Below, one piece after another: positions 1-8,888 of a DNA stretch of 49,025 nucleotides. How positions within the stretch are numbered: the first letter of the stretch is position 1; each line of letters opens with the position of its first letter. Origin of the DNA: Paracoccaceae bacterium (GTDB lineage: Bacteria > Pseudomonadota > Alphaproteobacteria > Rhodobacterales > Rhodobacteraceae); contig JABXIA010000062.1 in NCBI GenBank assembly GCA_013373325.1, forward strand, positions 1-49,025. Direction: 5' to 3'. The notes under the pieces are model-generated. The model was not told the origin of the DNA. It was given only the letters and a program-made list of their open reading frames with translations, and made no database searches. The translations under genes and the position numbers were made by a program.

Positions 1-255
1 AGCCGTTTCACTGAGGCGCAAATCATCGGGATGATCAAAGAGCAGGAAGCCGGGATGCCGACAGCGGAGGTGTGCCGTCGGCACGGCCTGAGCCCGGCGA
101 CCTTTTACAAACTGAAGTCCAAATATGGCGGCATGCAGGTGCCGGAGGCCGCGCGGCTGAAGGCCCTGGAAGATGAGAACGCCAAGCTGAAGCGGCTGCT
201 GGCGGACACGATGCTCGACAACGTGGTTTTGAAAGACCTGCTGGGAAAAAGCTGA
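1..255 (+). CDS. IS3-family transposase OrfA, 5' end missing
   Basis: The frame is open from base 1 (beginning [18 protein letters not shown]), so the true start codon lies a few bases before the window; the ATG at 31 is internal. The N-terminal half is a helix-turn-helix ([20 protein letters not shown]) that binds the IS ends. The C-terminal half is a short leucine-zipper-like coiled coil ([17 protein letters not shown]) used for OrfA/OrfB multimerisation. The gene ends at TGA 253-255 just after GGGAAAAAG (243-251), a plausible slippery site for -1 frameshifting into orfB. Confidence 0.85.
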   Translation, partial: SRFTEAQIIGMIKEQEAGMPTAEVCRRHGLSPATFYKLKSKYGGMQVPEAARLKALEDENAKLKRLLADTMLDNVVLKDLLGKS

Positions 256-440
256 CGACACCGAAAGAGCGGCGAGAGGCAGCGCTCAATGCAATGCGGG
301 ATCATGACATCCCGCAGCGCAGGGCCTTCCGGCTTGTCGGTGTCGACCCCAAGACGGTCCGGCGCGAACGCCCGCCCGACCATCCCGAGATCCGCCAGGA
401 GATGAAGGAGATCGCTGGCAAACGCCGCCGGTTCGGCTAC

Positions 441-476
441 CCGTTGCCCGGCAGGCGATGCTTGCATCGCCGAGAG
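441..476 (+). repeat. Short palindromic in-frame insert in orfB, copy 1
   Basis: A 36-bp segment absent from the expected OrfB sequence. It contains a perfect inverted repeat, GGCGATGC (454-461), TT, GCATCGCC (464-471), and ends in GCCGAGAG. Its outer parts match the reverse complement of the segment at 642-686: 17 of 19 bases at one side and GCCGAGAG at the other, with a variable centre. It adds 12 codons without a stop. It resembles in concept the palindromic coding inserts known from Rickettsia and Wolbachia; relationship to those is not claimed. Confidence 0.6.
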
Positions 477-641
477 AGGCGGATCGGCGTGCTGCTTGAG
501 CGAAAAGGCATGATCATGAACCACAAAAAACTCTACCGCCTCTACCGGGAAGAAGGCCTTGCGGTGAAACGGCGGCGGGGCCGCAAGCGTGCCCGGGGCT
601 CGCGAACGCCGATGCCCGAAGCCACACAGCCCAACCAGCGC

Positions 642-686
642 CCCCTCTCGGCAGATTGCTTCGCAATCGCCTGCCGGTCAATGGGA
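642..686 (-). repeat. Short palindromic in-frame insert in orfB, copy 2 (inverted)
   Basis: A 45-bp segment (net +42 bp against the expected sequence) between the NQR and SLDF codons of orfB. It is the inverted homologue of the 441-476 insert: CTCTCGGC at one end, GCCTGCCGG towards the other, and an imperfect hairpin GATTGC-TTC-GCAATC in the middle. Two related elements in opposite orientation inside one gene, both in frame, argue for a mobile or dispersed palindromic element rather than chance indels. Confidence 0.6.
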
Positions 687-1180
687 TCCCTGGATTTCCT
701 GGCAGACAGCTTCGGCGCGTCGCGGAAGTTTCGCATCCTGGCCGTGAATGACGACTGCTGCCGGGAAAACCTGTGCCTGGCCGCGGACACCAGCATTTCG
801 GGTGAGCGCGTTGCCCGGGAGCTGGACGCGCTCGTTCGGATCTACGGAAAACCTGTTTGCATTGTCAGTGATAACGGCACGGAATTCACCAGCCGGGCAA
901 TCCTGAGATGGGCCGACAGGAACGGCGTGGATTGGCATTACATCGACCCAGGAAAACCGCAGCAGAATGCCTTCATCGAGTCATTCAACGGCAGCCTGCG
1001 GGACGAGCTTCTCAATGAAGAGCTGTTCGATACCCTGGACGATGCCCGCCGCAAGCTGGCGCTGTGGCGCTACGATTACAACAACGTCAGGCCGCACTCT
1101 TCGTTGGGGAACAGAACGCCAAAGCAAGCGCGAAACCGACGACTACCAAAATCAGACCCGCAGACTCTCGTCATGAGCGA

Positions 1181-1202
1181 GGGACCCGCGGGGGGCAGGT
1201 CA
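1181..1202 (+). repeat. Right terminal inverted repeat of the IS (probable)
   Basis: A GC-rich end sequence beginning GGGACCCGCGG and ending GGCAGGTCA lies 4 bases after the orfB stop, where IS3-family right ends normally sit. The partner repeat is outside the window, so the pairing and the target duplication cannot be seen. Confidence 0.5.
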
Positions 1203-1250
1203 GGGGCAGATTGGCTGGGGTTCGGGCTGGGGCGGCCCGCGTGCCGCCTG

Positions 1251-2597
1251 TTAATCAAGCCAGGCGGCAGCTGCGCTGCCGCAGCGGGTGGCAGGCAGTT
1301 CCCAATGCATTGCCGTGCCGTTGAGGGTGAGTGGTGCAGCAAGCCGGCGGCCAGGCCCCCAGCCGCTCGTCTCAATGTGCGGTGACCAGTCGCTGTCTTC
1401 CGGCCCGGTGATGTCCTGGCCTTCGGCAGACTTGCACATCCCGGCCAGCAATTCCGCCGTGCGCGCCAGCGAGAGGCGGGCCGTCGGAACTGCCTCTCTA
1501 TGCGCCGCAGCAGCGAGTGCCGACAGCACCGCGGCGGCCATCAGGTATCCGGTTGCATGATCCAGCGCCTGTACCGGCAGCGGGTGCGGCCTGTTTGTCC
1601 CGGCCCAGTCCCGGCCTGCATCTGCAATGCCAGCGCTCATCTGCACCAGGCTGTCGAACCCACGCCGCATGGCCCAGGGGCCGGTCCAGCCATAGGCGTC
1701 CAGCGTTACCTCAACTGCGCTTGCTGCGAGCTGCCGCCGGGTGCCTGGGTCATACCCCAGCCTGTCCAGTGCGCCGGGCCTGTAGCCGTGCACCAGCACA
1801 TCGGCCTGAGCAAGTAAGGTTTCGAATACCAGCCGGTCTTTGCCTTTTGCCAGGTCGAGCGCGGCCATGCGCTTGCCCAGCGAGATGTCTGTAATCACCC
1901 CCGGTTCATCCCAGCCGGGCGGATCGATGCGTAGCACATTGGCGCCAAAACCGGCCAGTGTGCGGGTGGAGACAGGCCCAGCCAGGACGCGGGTCAGATC
2001 AAGCACCCGCAACCCAGCCAGCGGACGCTCTGCCGTCGCTTCAGATCTTTCCCGCAGCCGCAGAGGCGCGGGCGCAATCCAGTGGATCAGCGGTTCTGAT
2101 GCTACTGCATGGCCTTGGGGGTGCGCCAGCCAGTCCGCACGGCTGCGCATGGCGGCCGCCACTCCGCCAGCGGCTACGGTTTCGCTTTCCAGGCTATCGG
2201 CCTGCCAGTGCTGTACCTCGGCAGCCACGGCCTCCCGCGTGGCGACACTGCCGAGCACTTGCAGTGCGGCCCGTCGGTGATGCGGAAGGTTGGTATGCAG
2301 GCGGATCCAACCGTCCTGTGTTTCATAAACGCCTGCGATTTCATCCCACAGGCTGGGCAGCTCCCAGCCTGTGGGCCGGAAACTGTAGCCGAACCACAAC
2401 GAGGCCATGCGCTGATCCACGGCGACGTCAGGCGCGGCCGGGGAGAGGTTCAGCGCTTTAATCAGCCGTGCCAGCTCCTGCCCAACTGCTCCAATGGAAG
2501 CATTGGCAAGTTCGGTGACAGCAAAAGCGCTGCGCCATTGTCCGCTGCCGGTCAGGCGGAATTGACCCGCGGCGGGCAGGGATGTGAGCAAGGTCAT
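1251..2597 (-). CDS. CoA-transferase family III (CaiB/BaiF) with permuted-looking domain order
   Basis: Predicted 448-residue cytosolic enzyme moving CoA between carboxylic acids. The motif that normally opens CaiB/BaiF proteins ([17 protein letters not shown], then [11 protein letters not shown]) begins only at about residue 192. The preceding 190 residues ([19 protein letters not shown], then [10 protein letters not shown]) resemble the part that normally follows it, so the protein looks like a fused half-repeat or permuted form. The start ATG overlaps the stop of the upstream permease gene (ATGA), making it the last gene of the ABC operon. It may activate or process the imported acid; the substrate is unknown. 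The IS ends 49 bases after its stop codon. Confidence 0.8.
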   Translation of the reverse strand: MTLLTSLPAAGQFRLTGSGQWRSAFAVTELANASIGAVGQELARLIKALNLSPAAPDVAVDQRMASLWFGYSFRPTGWELPSLWDEIAGVYETQDGWIRLHTNLPHHRRAALQVLGSVATREAVAAEVQHWQADSLESETVAAGGVAAAMRSRADWLAHPQGHAVASEPLIHWIAPAPLRLRERSEATAERPLAGLRVLDLTRVLAGPVSTRTLAGFGANVLRIDPPGWDEPGVITDISLGKRMAALDLAKGKDRLVFETLLAQADVLVHGYRPGALDRLGYDPGTRRQLAASAVEVTLDAYGWTGPWAMRRGFDSLVQMSAGIADAGRDWAGTNRPHPLPVQALDHATGYLMAAAVLSALAAAAHREAVPTARLSLARTAELLAGMCKSAEGQDITGPEDSDWSPHIETSGWGPGRRLAAPLTLNGTAMHWELPATRCGSAAAAWLD

Positions 2598-3748
2598 TGC
2601 TGATAGGGATCCAGACTGTCGCGCAGCCCGTCGCCAAGGAAGTTGAAGGCAAGCACGACAATGACAATCGGCAACATCGGAATGGCCAGCCAGGGATAGA
2701 TTTCCACCGAGGTCAGGTTCTGCGCGTCATTCAGCATTACCCCCCAGCTGACCGCAGGTGCGCGCAGGCCGAGGCCGAGGAAGGACAGCGCGGTTTCCCC
2801 AAGGATCATTGCCGGAATTGACAGCGTGGCGGAGGCGATCAGATGCGATGTGAAGTTGGGTAATAGATGCTTGCGGATCACCCGTCCGGACGTCGCGCCC
2901 ATCATTTCTGCGGCCCGGACGTATTCTTCTTCCCGCAAGGACAGGAACTTGGCCCGGACCGAGCGGGCAAGGCCGGGCCAGTCGAGAATGCCGAGAATGA
3001 TCGAGATGATGAAGAACACCGCAACCGGAGACCAGTTCGAGGGCACGGCAGCGGACAGGGCGAGCCACAGAGGCAGCTCTGGCAATGAGCGCAGGATCTC
3101 GATCACGCGGTTCACCATCCAGTCGACCCGGCCGCCGAAATAGCCGGCGACACTGCCGAAGAAAATGCCAAGCACAAAGGAGACCGTGATGCCGATCAGG
3201 CCGACAGTCAGAGACAGCTGTGCACCGTAAGAAACGCGGCTGAAGATGTCGCGGCCCAGTCGGTCGGAGCCCAAGATGAAGATCGTGGCTTCCTCGCTGG
3301 CGCAGAACAGGTGCCGGTTGCTTTCGATGAAACCCGCGAGGTTGTAGGTGCTGCCTTCACAAAAGAACTTGAGCCGAAGTGGTCGCGACGTGTCCGGTTT
3401 GAACTCCCACTGAAAGGTCTCCAGGTTGGCTTCCGAGGTCATCGGATAGACGAAGGGGCCGACAAACTCGCCTTCATGAAACAGCTTGACCGACTGGGGC
3501 GGCGAGTAGAGATGCTCCGAAAACCGCTGGTTGGGCCCGTAAGGGGCAATGAAACCGGCAAACGGGATCAGGCCGTAGGCAATCAGCAGGAAAATACCTG
3601 AGATAAGGCCCAGTCTGTGGGTCTTGAACTTGCGCCAGACCAGCAGCCAATTCGGTGCGTCGAGGTCCTTGCGCTCCAGTTCCAGCAGCGAGGCCTGCGG
3701 ATCAAATGGTTCATCGTCGACGTAACGTCCGTCGGGCAGATGGGTCAT
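2594..3748 (-). CDS. ABC transporter permease, OppC/YejE type
   Basis: Inner-membrane permease (384 aa) of a peptide/nickel/opine-type importer. The cytoplasmic N-terminus is followed by a first membrane helix near residues 45-67 and a long periplasmic insert of roughly 90 residues typical of YejE-like permeases. The five-helix transport core starts after ILGSDRLGRDIFSR. The EAA loop that contacts the ATPase is visible as EEYVRAAEMMGATSGRVIRK. It overlaps the stop of the OppB-type permease (ATGA, 3745-3748) and the start of the CoA-transferase, so translation is probably coupled. Confidence 0.92.
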   Translation of the reverse strand: MTHLPDGRYVDDEPFDPQASLLELERKDLDAPNWLLVWRKFKTHRLGLISGIFLLIAYGLIPFAGFIAPYGPNQRFSEHLYSPPQSVKLFHEGEFVGPFVYPMTSEANLETFQWEFKPDTSRPLRLKFFCEGSTYNLAGFIESNRHLFCASEEATIFILGSDRLGRDIFSRVSYGAQLSLTVGLIGITVSFVLGIFFGSVAGYFGGRVDWMVNRVIEILRSLPELPLWLALSAAVPSNWSPVAVFFIISIILGILDWPGLARSVRAKFLSLREEEYVRAAEMMGATSGRVIRKHLLPNFTSHLIASATLSIPAMILGETALSFLGLGLRAPAVSWGVMLNDAQNLTSVEIYPWLAIPMLPIVIVVLAFNFLGDGLRDSLDPYQQ

Positions 3749-4773
3749 GCGTCACGCCCTTCGTAGCGGATTCTGGGGTCAAGCAGCACCAGCAGCACAT
3801 CCGAAATCATGGTGCCGATCAGGGTGAGAAGGGCAACGAACATCAATACAAAACCTGACAGGAACATGTCCTGTGTCTTGAGCGCTGTGAGCAGGGTTGG
3901 GCCGATGGTTTGCAGGCCCAGCACCACCGATACAAGGACAGAACCGGAAATCATCGAGGGCAGCAGGTTGCCGATATCTGCAACGAAGGGGTTGAAGGCC
4001 ACCCGCAGCGGGTACTTTGCCAGCATGCGGGACGGCGCCATGCCTTTGGCTATGGCGGTCTCCACATAGGGTTTGCCCAGTTCATCCAGCATGTTGGCCC
4101 GCAGCCGCTGCATCATCGCCGAGGCGCCGGCGGTACCGATCACGAAAGTTGGAACAATAAGGTGCACCAGGATGGATTTCACCTTGTCCCAATTCATCGG
4201 CACACCTTCAAATTCAGGCGCCATCAGCCCTCCGATCGGCAGGTCAAACCACCGGTGGCCGTAGTAGAACAGGATCAGCGCCAGCAGGAAGTTCGGTGTG
4301 GCAAGCCCCAGGTAGCCGACAAAAGCAGTGGTGTAGTCGACCCAGGTGCGCGCGCGGGCTGCCGCCAGAACACCCAAGGGCAGGGCGACGGCATAGACAA
4401 AGATCACGGCGGCCAAGTTCACGAGCACCGTCAGCCACAGACTGTCGCCGACAATATCGGCCACCGGGCTGTCAAACTCGAATGACCAGCCGAAATTGCC
4501 CTGGATCATGCCGGAGAACCCATGCGGGCCAGGCATGAAGCCCATCCAGATCATGTACTGCTGCCAAAGCGGCTTTTCGAGCGCGTATTCCTTGCGCAGG
4601 AATTCCGCCTTGGCCACGCCTGCGGACTGTCCGGTTGCCTGCAGTTCGGCAATCTGGTTCGACAAGTAGTCTCCTGGCGGCAGGTTGATGATAATAAAGA
4701 TCAGCACCGATACCACCAGCAGCGTCATCAGCATGGTGCCAAAGCGGTAGATGGCGTATCGCAGTATCTCCAT
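3745..4773 (-). CDS. ABC transporter permease, OppB/YejB type
   Basis: Inner-membrane permease of 342 residues, partner of the OppC-type protein. The N-terminal helix is MLMTLLVVSVLIFIIINLPPG, including the PPGDY motif common in this family. The EAA loop is PYVETAIAKGMAPSRMLAKY. Its start overlaps the stop of the binding-protein gene by one base (TGATG at 4771-4775). It is the third gene of the leftward operon. Confidence 0.92.
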   Translation of the reverse strand: MEILRYAIYRFGTMLMTLLVVSVLIFIIINLPPGDYLSNQIAELQATGQSAGVAKAEFLRKEYALEKPLWQQYMIWMGFMPGPHGFSGMIQGNFGWSFEFDSPVADIVGDSLWLTVLVNLAAVIFVYAVALPLGVLAAARARTWVDYTTAFVGYLGLATPNFLLALILFYYGHRWFDLPIGGLMAPEFEGVPMNWDKVKSILVHLIVPTFVIGTAGASAMMQRLRANMLDELGKPYVETAIAKGMAPSRMLAKYPLRVAFNPFVADIGNLLPSMISGSVLVSVVLGLQTIGPTLLTALKTQDMFLSGFVLMFVALLTLIGTMISDVLLVLLDPRIRYEGRDA

Positions 4774-6686
4774 CAGTCCAGGCCATCCTCAAAAAAGAAC
4801 TCATCGGGCCGATAGACGCCGAAATGCGCACCGGGATCCCAGGCCCAGATCGCCTGTTCCGGCACATTGCGCAGCCGCTTACTGACGACCACGGGTTGCG
4901 GTGCGGCGGCAACCACCCCAATGGCGTAGACCTGCTCTGCATGGATCTGCAGCATAGCGCGCCAGGCCGCGATGCGTTCGGCCTTTGTCGTGGCCATGTC
5001 CCAGTCCTGCAAAAGGGATAGCAACTTCTTGGCTGGCTCCATGTCAGGCGGCTCGCCTGCGCTGCCACCGGTCTGATAATACTGGCCCCACTTCGGCCAG
5101 GACAGAAACACCTGATCGGTGGGGGCCAGGTATACCGGGGATGTGTAGGACTGTGGCAAGCCATTGTCCCAGCCAAACCAGGCAGAGGCCATGGAGCTGC
5201 CTGAGAAGACGCGGTTTCTGAGAATGTCGCGGTCCAGCGGCCGCATGATCAGCTTAACCCCGACATCGCGCCAGTCATCGGCGATGATCTGAAGAGCGTT
5301 CTCCACTTCCTGCCGTTCGCCTGCGGTTTCCACAATCAGTTCCATCAGGCGGCCGTCCGGCAAGTAGCGGATGCCATAGCCGTCCTTCTCGGTCAGCCCT
5401 GCTTCGTCGAGCAGAAGGTTTGCCTGTTCCGGGTCAAACTGAGCCCAAGCGTCACGCAGGGCCGGATCGAACAGCTCGCTCTTCTCCAGCACGGTCATGG
5501 CGCCGGGTTTGGCGAGGTTAAAATACAGTGCCCGGTTGATAGCGCGGCGGTTGATGGCCAGCGACAAGGCGCGCCGCACCCGTACATCGCGCAGCGCAGC
5601 CCGCCACACCGGGTCCTGAGTGTTCAAGTTCGGGTAAATAGCAATTTGCGAGGCCGCACCGTTGCCCCAAAGATAGGTCTTGTAGGCTGAGTTGTCCTTT
5701 TCCCCTTTGCGCAGAATAGGAATGTCGCGGAAATCCAGCCCGCGGGCTTGCAAATCGGCTTCTCCAGCATTTGATTTGGCAGCCACCAGCCCTGCGGTCA
5801 CGATCTCCATCTCTACGGTATCAATATATGGTAGCTGAACACCCCGGCTGTCGATCCGATGATAGTAAGGGTTGCGTACAAACTGGTGGCGGATCTTCTT
5901 GCCGGGCGAGGCATTGATCCAGGGCTGCAGGGTCGGAAGCTCGTGATTGTCGAACTTGTACATGTTGTCGTATTTGTTGTGCAGCGCAGCCCAGCTTTTC
6001 ACACGGGCATAGTCGACTTCCTCCTCCAGAATTGCCGGGTCGGCGTAGTTCGCGTGAAACTGTTTCAGATACTTGGCCGGACGGTAGATGAAGGGCGGGC
6101 GCGCCTGCGCCAGCATGTGAAGAAAACTGGGATTGGGATCGTCCCACTCATAAATCACGGTGGTTTCGTCGGGGAAGCTGACCCGTGGCAGCTTACCCAT
6201 CACCCGCAGAAAATCCGGCGGTCCGGCCGGGCTCAGCAGTTCGTTGTTGGCGACATCATCCCACCAATAGCGGAAATCGTCCGACGTGAAGGAATCGCCG
6301 TTGGACCAGCGGTGCCCGGGCCGCAGTTTCAGCGTGTAGCGGCGGTTGCCCTCGTTATCATATCCCAGAAGAATGTCCGGCTTTAACTGATACTTCTCAT
6401 CATAACCTGCCAGCCGCGCGTATCCATAGACAACCATTTGCCGGATGTCCTTAGAGCGGGTGACCATCGTATTGAGAGTGCCGCCCTGAATGCCGAACTC
6501 CCGGCCCTTGGCCGCCAAATCAACCACCAGCGGTACGTCAGGCAGGCGCTTGGCTACAGGCGGCAGGTAGCCCGCCTTAACTTCTGACTTCCAGAAGCCG
6601 CTTTCCTGCGCTGTGATGTCTGCATGAGCAATAAAAGGCGCAAGGCAGAAGGCAGCGGCCAGCAGAGATTTCAAAGCATCAAGCAT
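4773..6686 (-). CDS. Periplasmic solute-binding protein of the peptide/nickel (SBP_bac_5) family
   Basis: Secreted receptor of 637 residues, within the size of YejA-like binding proteins. A signal peptide with hydrophobic core LLAAAFCLAPFIAHA and a likely cut after AHA precedes the mature domain. No lipobox cysteine follows, so it should be a soluble periplasmic protein. Family features include YTLKLRPGHRWSNGDSFTSDD and DVRVRRALSLAINRRAI. It overlaps the ATPase gene by 8 bases. YejA-type proteins bind peptides or peptide-like compounds; the ligand cannot be read from sequence. Confidence 0.9.
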   Translation of the reverse strand: MLDALKSLLAAAFCLAPFIAHADITAQESGFWKSEVKAGYLPPVAKRLPDVPLVVDLAAKGREFGIQGGTLNTMVTRSKDIRQMVVYGYARLAGYDEKYQLKPDILLGYDNEGNRRYTLKLRPGHRWSNGDSFTSDDFRYWWDDVANNELLSPAGPPDFLRVMGKLPRVSFPDETTVIYEWDDPNPSFLHMLAQARPPFIYRPAKYLKQFHANYADPAILEEEVDYARVKSWAALHNKYDNMYKFDNHELPTLQPWINASPGKKIRHQFVRNPYYHRIDSRGVQLPYIDTVEMEIVTAGLVAAKSNAGEADLQARGLDFRDIPILRKGEKDNSAYKTYLWGNGAASQIAIYPNLNTQDPVWRAALRDVRVRRALSLAINRRAINRALYFNLAKPGAMTVLEKSELFDPALRDAWAQFDPEQANLLLDEAGLTEKDGYGIRYLPDGRLMELIVETAGERQEVENALQIIADDWRDVGVKLIMRPLDRDILRNRVFSGSSMASAWFGWDNGLPQSYTSPVYLAPTDQVFLSWPKWGQYYQTGGSAGEPPDMEPAKKLLSLLQDWDMATTKAERIAAWRAMLQIHAEQVYAIGVVAAAPQPVVVSKRLRNVPEQAIWAWDPGAHFGVYRPDEFFFEDGLD

Positions 6687-8460
6687 GGCAGCGCACCTTG
6701 TGGCCAGGTTCCAAGTGTTTCATTCCCACCAAAGGCGGAGCATCAGAACCATTGAACCTGAATGCTTCAGGCCAGTGCTCGGGCGCGCCTGCACCCTGGG
6801 CCACCAGTTTCAGATCAATTGGCCGGTCTATATCTGGCTCCGGCTGTGCAGCGATCAGAGCCTTGGTATAGGGATGCTGCGGATTGTAGAACAGTGTCTC
6901 AGGCGGGGCCTGCTCGACGATCAGACCGCGCCGCATGACCGCCACTTCATCTGCAATCCTTGCCACCACGGCCAGGTCATGGCTGATGAACAGATACGAC
7001 AAGTTGTGCTGGTCGCGGATTTCCTCCAGCAGCCGGAGGATCTGGTCTTGGACCGATACGTCCAATGCTGAAGTCGGTTCATCGCAGACAATCAGAGCAG
7101 GGTCCAGCATCAGGGCGCGCGCAATTGACAGGCGCTGGCGCTGACCGCCGGAAAAGGCGTGAGGGTAGCGTTTCAGCATGTCAGGCGACAGACCTACCAG
7201 GCGCAGCATTTCCGCAGCCTTCTCGCGCCGCTCAGAACGGGTGCCTATGCGATGGATGTCCAGCGGCTCCATCAGCGTGTCCTGAATCCGCATCCTGGGT
7301 GACAGTGACGAGTACGGATCCTGAAACACCATCTGAGCTTGTTTCTGAAAAGCCGTCCGCGATTCCCGGTCCATGTCATGCACTGGGACAGTGGGGCGGC
7401 TGGGGTCTGGCCGGAACAGAACCTCGCCACCGGGATCGGGAGGCTCCGCCCCCAAGGCAATCCGGGCGGCTGTTGTCTTGCCTGAGCCGCTCTCTCCCAC
7501 AATTGCCAGCGTCTCGCCGCGGGTCACCCGCAAGTCGATTTCCCGGCAAGCATGGATCAGTGTCGGGGCCTTCCAGCCTTTGCCTGCCCGCAGGGTATAG
7601 GTTTTAGAGACGCTTTTCATCTCTAGGATCAGGTCATCGCGCGAAGGCGGGATGGCGACAACTTCTGCATCCGGAATCTCTGGTGCGGCGTCGAACAATG
7701 CCTTGGTGTATGGGTGTGCCGGTGCGCGGAGCATCGGTTCGGCAGGCCCGGATTCCATGACCCTGCCTTTGTGCATCACCACCACTTGCTCAGCCATATT
7801 GGCAACCACACCCAAATCATGGGTAACCAGGATCATCGCCATTCCAGTTTCGCGCTGCAGATCCTTCATCAGCCCCAGCACTTGCGCCTGTGTAGTTACA
7901 TCCAGTGCTGTGGTCGGCTCATCCGCAATCAGCAGGTCAGGCTTGGCAACCATTGCCATGGCTATCATCGCCCTCTGGCGCATTCCCCCCGAAAGCTCGA
8001 ACGGGTAGGAGCGGTAGGTGCGTTCTGGCTCAGGAAACCCGACACGTTCAAAACACTCAAGAACCACATTGCGTGCTTCACGTTCAGATTTACGTCCATG
8101 CAGCCAGAGGACTTCGGATACTTGATTTCCGATCCGGTGCAACGGCGACAGTGACCGCATCGGCTCCTGAAATATCATAGAGACCGTATTGCCGCGTACG
8201 TCACGCATCAAGCGTTCGTCAAGCGTGGCGAGGTCCAGCTTTTTGCCCCGGGTCTCCAGAATTATCCGTCCAGAACGAAGCTGCGCCACTTTTGGCAGAA
8301 TGCGCAGAACCGCTCGGCAGGAAATCGTTTTGCCTGAGCCGCTTTCCCCAACCAAGGCAAGTGTTTCGCCGGGCTGGACGGCAAAGCTGACGTCCTTGAC
8401 AACGGAGTCTCCCTTGCCAAACCCGATGCTGAGGTTTTCAACGGACAGCAGCGGACGCAT
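6679..8460 (-). CDS. ABC transporter double ATPase, YejF/DppDF type
   Basis: Cytosolic ATPase of 593 residues with two complete nucleotide-binding domains that together energise the permease pair. Domain 1 (about 1-250) has Walker A GESGSGKT, signature LSGGMRQR and Walker B LLIADEPTTALD. Domain 2 (about 275-545) has GESGSGKTT, FSGGQRQRLS and LIVCDEPTSALD. All catalytic motifs look intact. It is the first gene of the leftward operon (ATPase, binding protein, two permeases, CoA-transferase) and faces the divergent TetR gene across 428 bases. ATPase-first order with a fused double ATPase differs from classical opp/dpp operons. Confidence 0.93.
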   Translation of the reverse strand: MRPLLSVENLSIGFGKGDSVVKDVSFAVQPGETLALVGESGSGKTISCRAVLRILPKVAQLRSGRIILETRGKKLDLATLDERLMRDVRGNTVSMIFQEPMRSLSPLHRIGNQVSEVLWLHGRKSEREARNVVLECFERVGFPEPERTYRSYPFELSGGMRQRAMIAMAMVAKPDLLIADEPTTALDVTTQAQVLGLMKDLQRETGMAMILVTHDLGVVANMAEQVVVMHKGRVMESGPAEPMLRAPAHPYTKALFDAAPEIPDAEVVAIPPSRDDLILEMKSVSKTYTLRAGKGWKAPTLIHACREIDLRVTRGETLAIVGESGSGKTTAARIALGAEPPDPGGEVLFRPDPSRPTVPVHDMDRESRTAFQKQAQMVFQDPYSSLSPRMRIQDTLMEPLDIHRIGTRSERREKAAEMLRLVGLSPDMLKRYPHAFSGGQRQRLSIARALMLDPALIVCDEPTSALDVSVQDQILRLLEEIRDQHNLSYLFISHDLAVVARIADEVAVMRRGLIVEQAPPETLFYNPQHPYTKALIAAQPEPDIDRPIDLKLVAQGAGAPEHWPEAFRFNGSDAPPLVGMKHLEPGHKVRCHA

Positions 8461-8888
8461 TCAAAATTGCCCGCCCAGCTGGTTCAAGGCGCTCATGAGA
8501 TTGTGTTTTCCCCTGTTTTTTTCAACACCTTCGCGCGCCGAAGGCCGTTTAGTCAAACCCCATTTGGCCAGATGCCGACTTTGCAAGGGGAAATCGCCCA
8601 GGCTGCTGAATGCGGTCTGGGGCGGGAAATGCATTGCAGCCAGCCTTCATAAGATTGGCGAGGACGTCCAGCCGGGTGCGCTAGCAATCGGAAAAAAGAG
8701 GTCACAATGACGTCAGGGAAGGCTCTTGCCGCCTGAGGAGATGGATCTTCGGAGCCGCATTTGCGGTGTGTCGCTGTTGCCACTTAGTTTCAACCGCAAA
8801 TCATGGCGGACATGACTGACAGGTTGGCGCGCGCGGTGGTAGCGGAATAGGATGGCCCGGAACGAGAGACCGCTACGAAAGGCCGCAA
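8461..8888. other. Divergent intergenic region, 428 bp, no gene seen
   Basis: This region must hold the promoters of the leftward ABC operon and the rightward TetR gene. No ORF with a convincing RBS and family match was found in it. It contains a short inverted repeat (8801-8815) that could be a regulator site and a T-rich run (CCCTGTTTTTTTC, 8513-8525). No clear sigma-70 pair could be fixed by eye. Confidence 0.5.
8801..8815. promoter_or_regulatory. Candidate TetR operator (inverted repeat)
   Basis: TCATG-GCGGA-CATGA, a perfect 5-5-5 inverted repeat 74 bases before the TetR start codon. Autoregulation from a divergent region is common for TetR proteins; assignment to this regulator is inference. 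Confidence 0.3.

Larger units (their letters stand above)
243..1176 (+). pseudogene. IS3-family transposase OrfB (DDE integrase), decayed
   Basis: OrfB is read in the -1 frame relative to orfA, presumably after slippage at 243-251. The three catalytic acidic residues are visible: D in [10 protein letters not shown] in [10 protein letters not shown] and E in [14 protein letters not shown]. Two departures from the family norm are visible. Twelve extra residues sit between RRRFGY and RRIGVLL (bases 441-476), and fifteen residues replace the expected single Trp of NQRWSLDF (642-686); both keep the frame. Near 1130 a frameshift moves the expected ending ([11 protein letters not shown], stop 1174-1176) into another frame; the unshifted frame runs on to 1385 through the IS end and into the neighbouring gene. 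Probably non-functional. Confidence 0.75.
1..1202 (+). mobile_element. IS3-family (IS407-like) insertion sequence, left end outside the window
   Basis: The element holds an orfA-type helix-turn-helix protein followed in the -1 frame by a DDE integrase-type orfB, the normal IS3-family layout. The left end and the orfA start codon lie before base 1. The right terminus is placed at about 1202, where the G/C-rich terminal inverted repeat (1181-1202) ends in GGCAGGTCA, 49 bases before the stop codon of the CoA-transferase gene. The copy looks inactive: orfB has a frameshift near its 3' end and two palindromic inserts. The family call rests on the protein features; the subgroup (IS407) is a judgement from memory of that group. 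Confidence 0.85.

Noticed and set aside
8854-8888. GGAAC at 8856 upstream of the TetR gene as an EcfG promoter
   Set aside because: No CGTT or GGTT follows at 16 or 17 bases.
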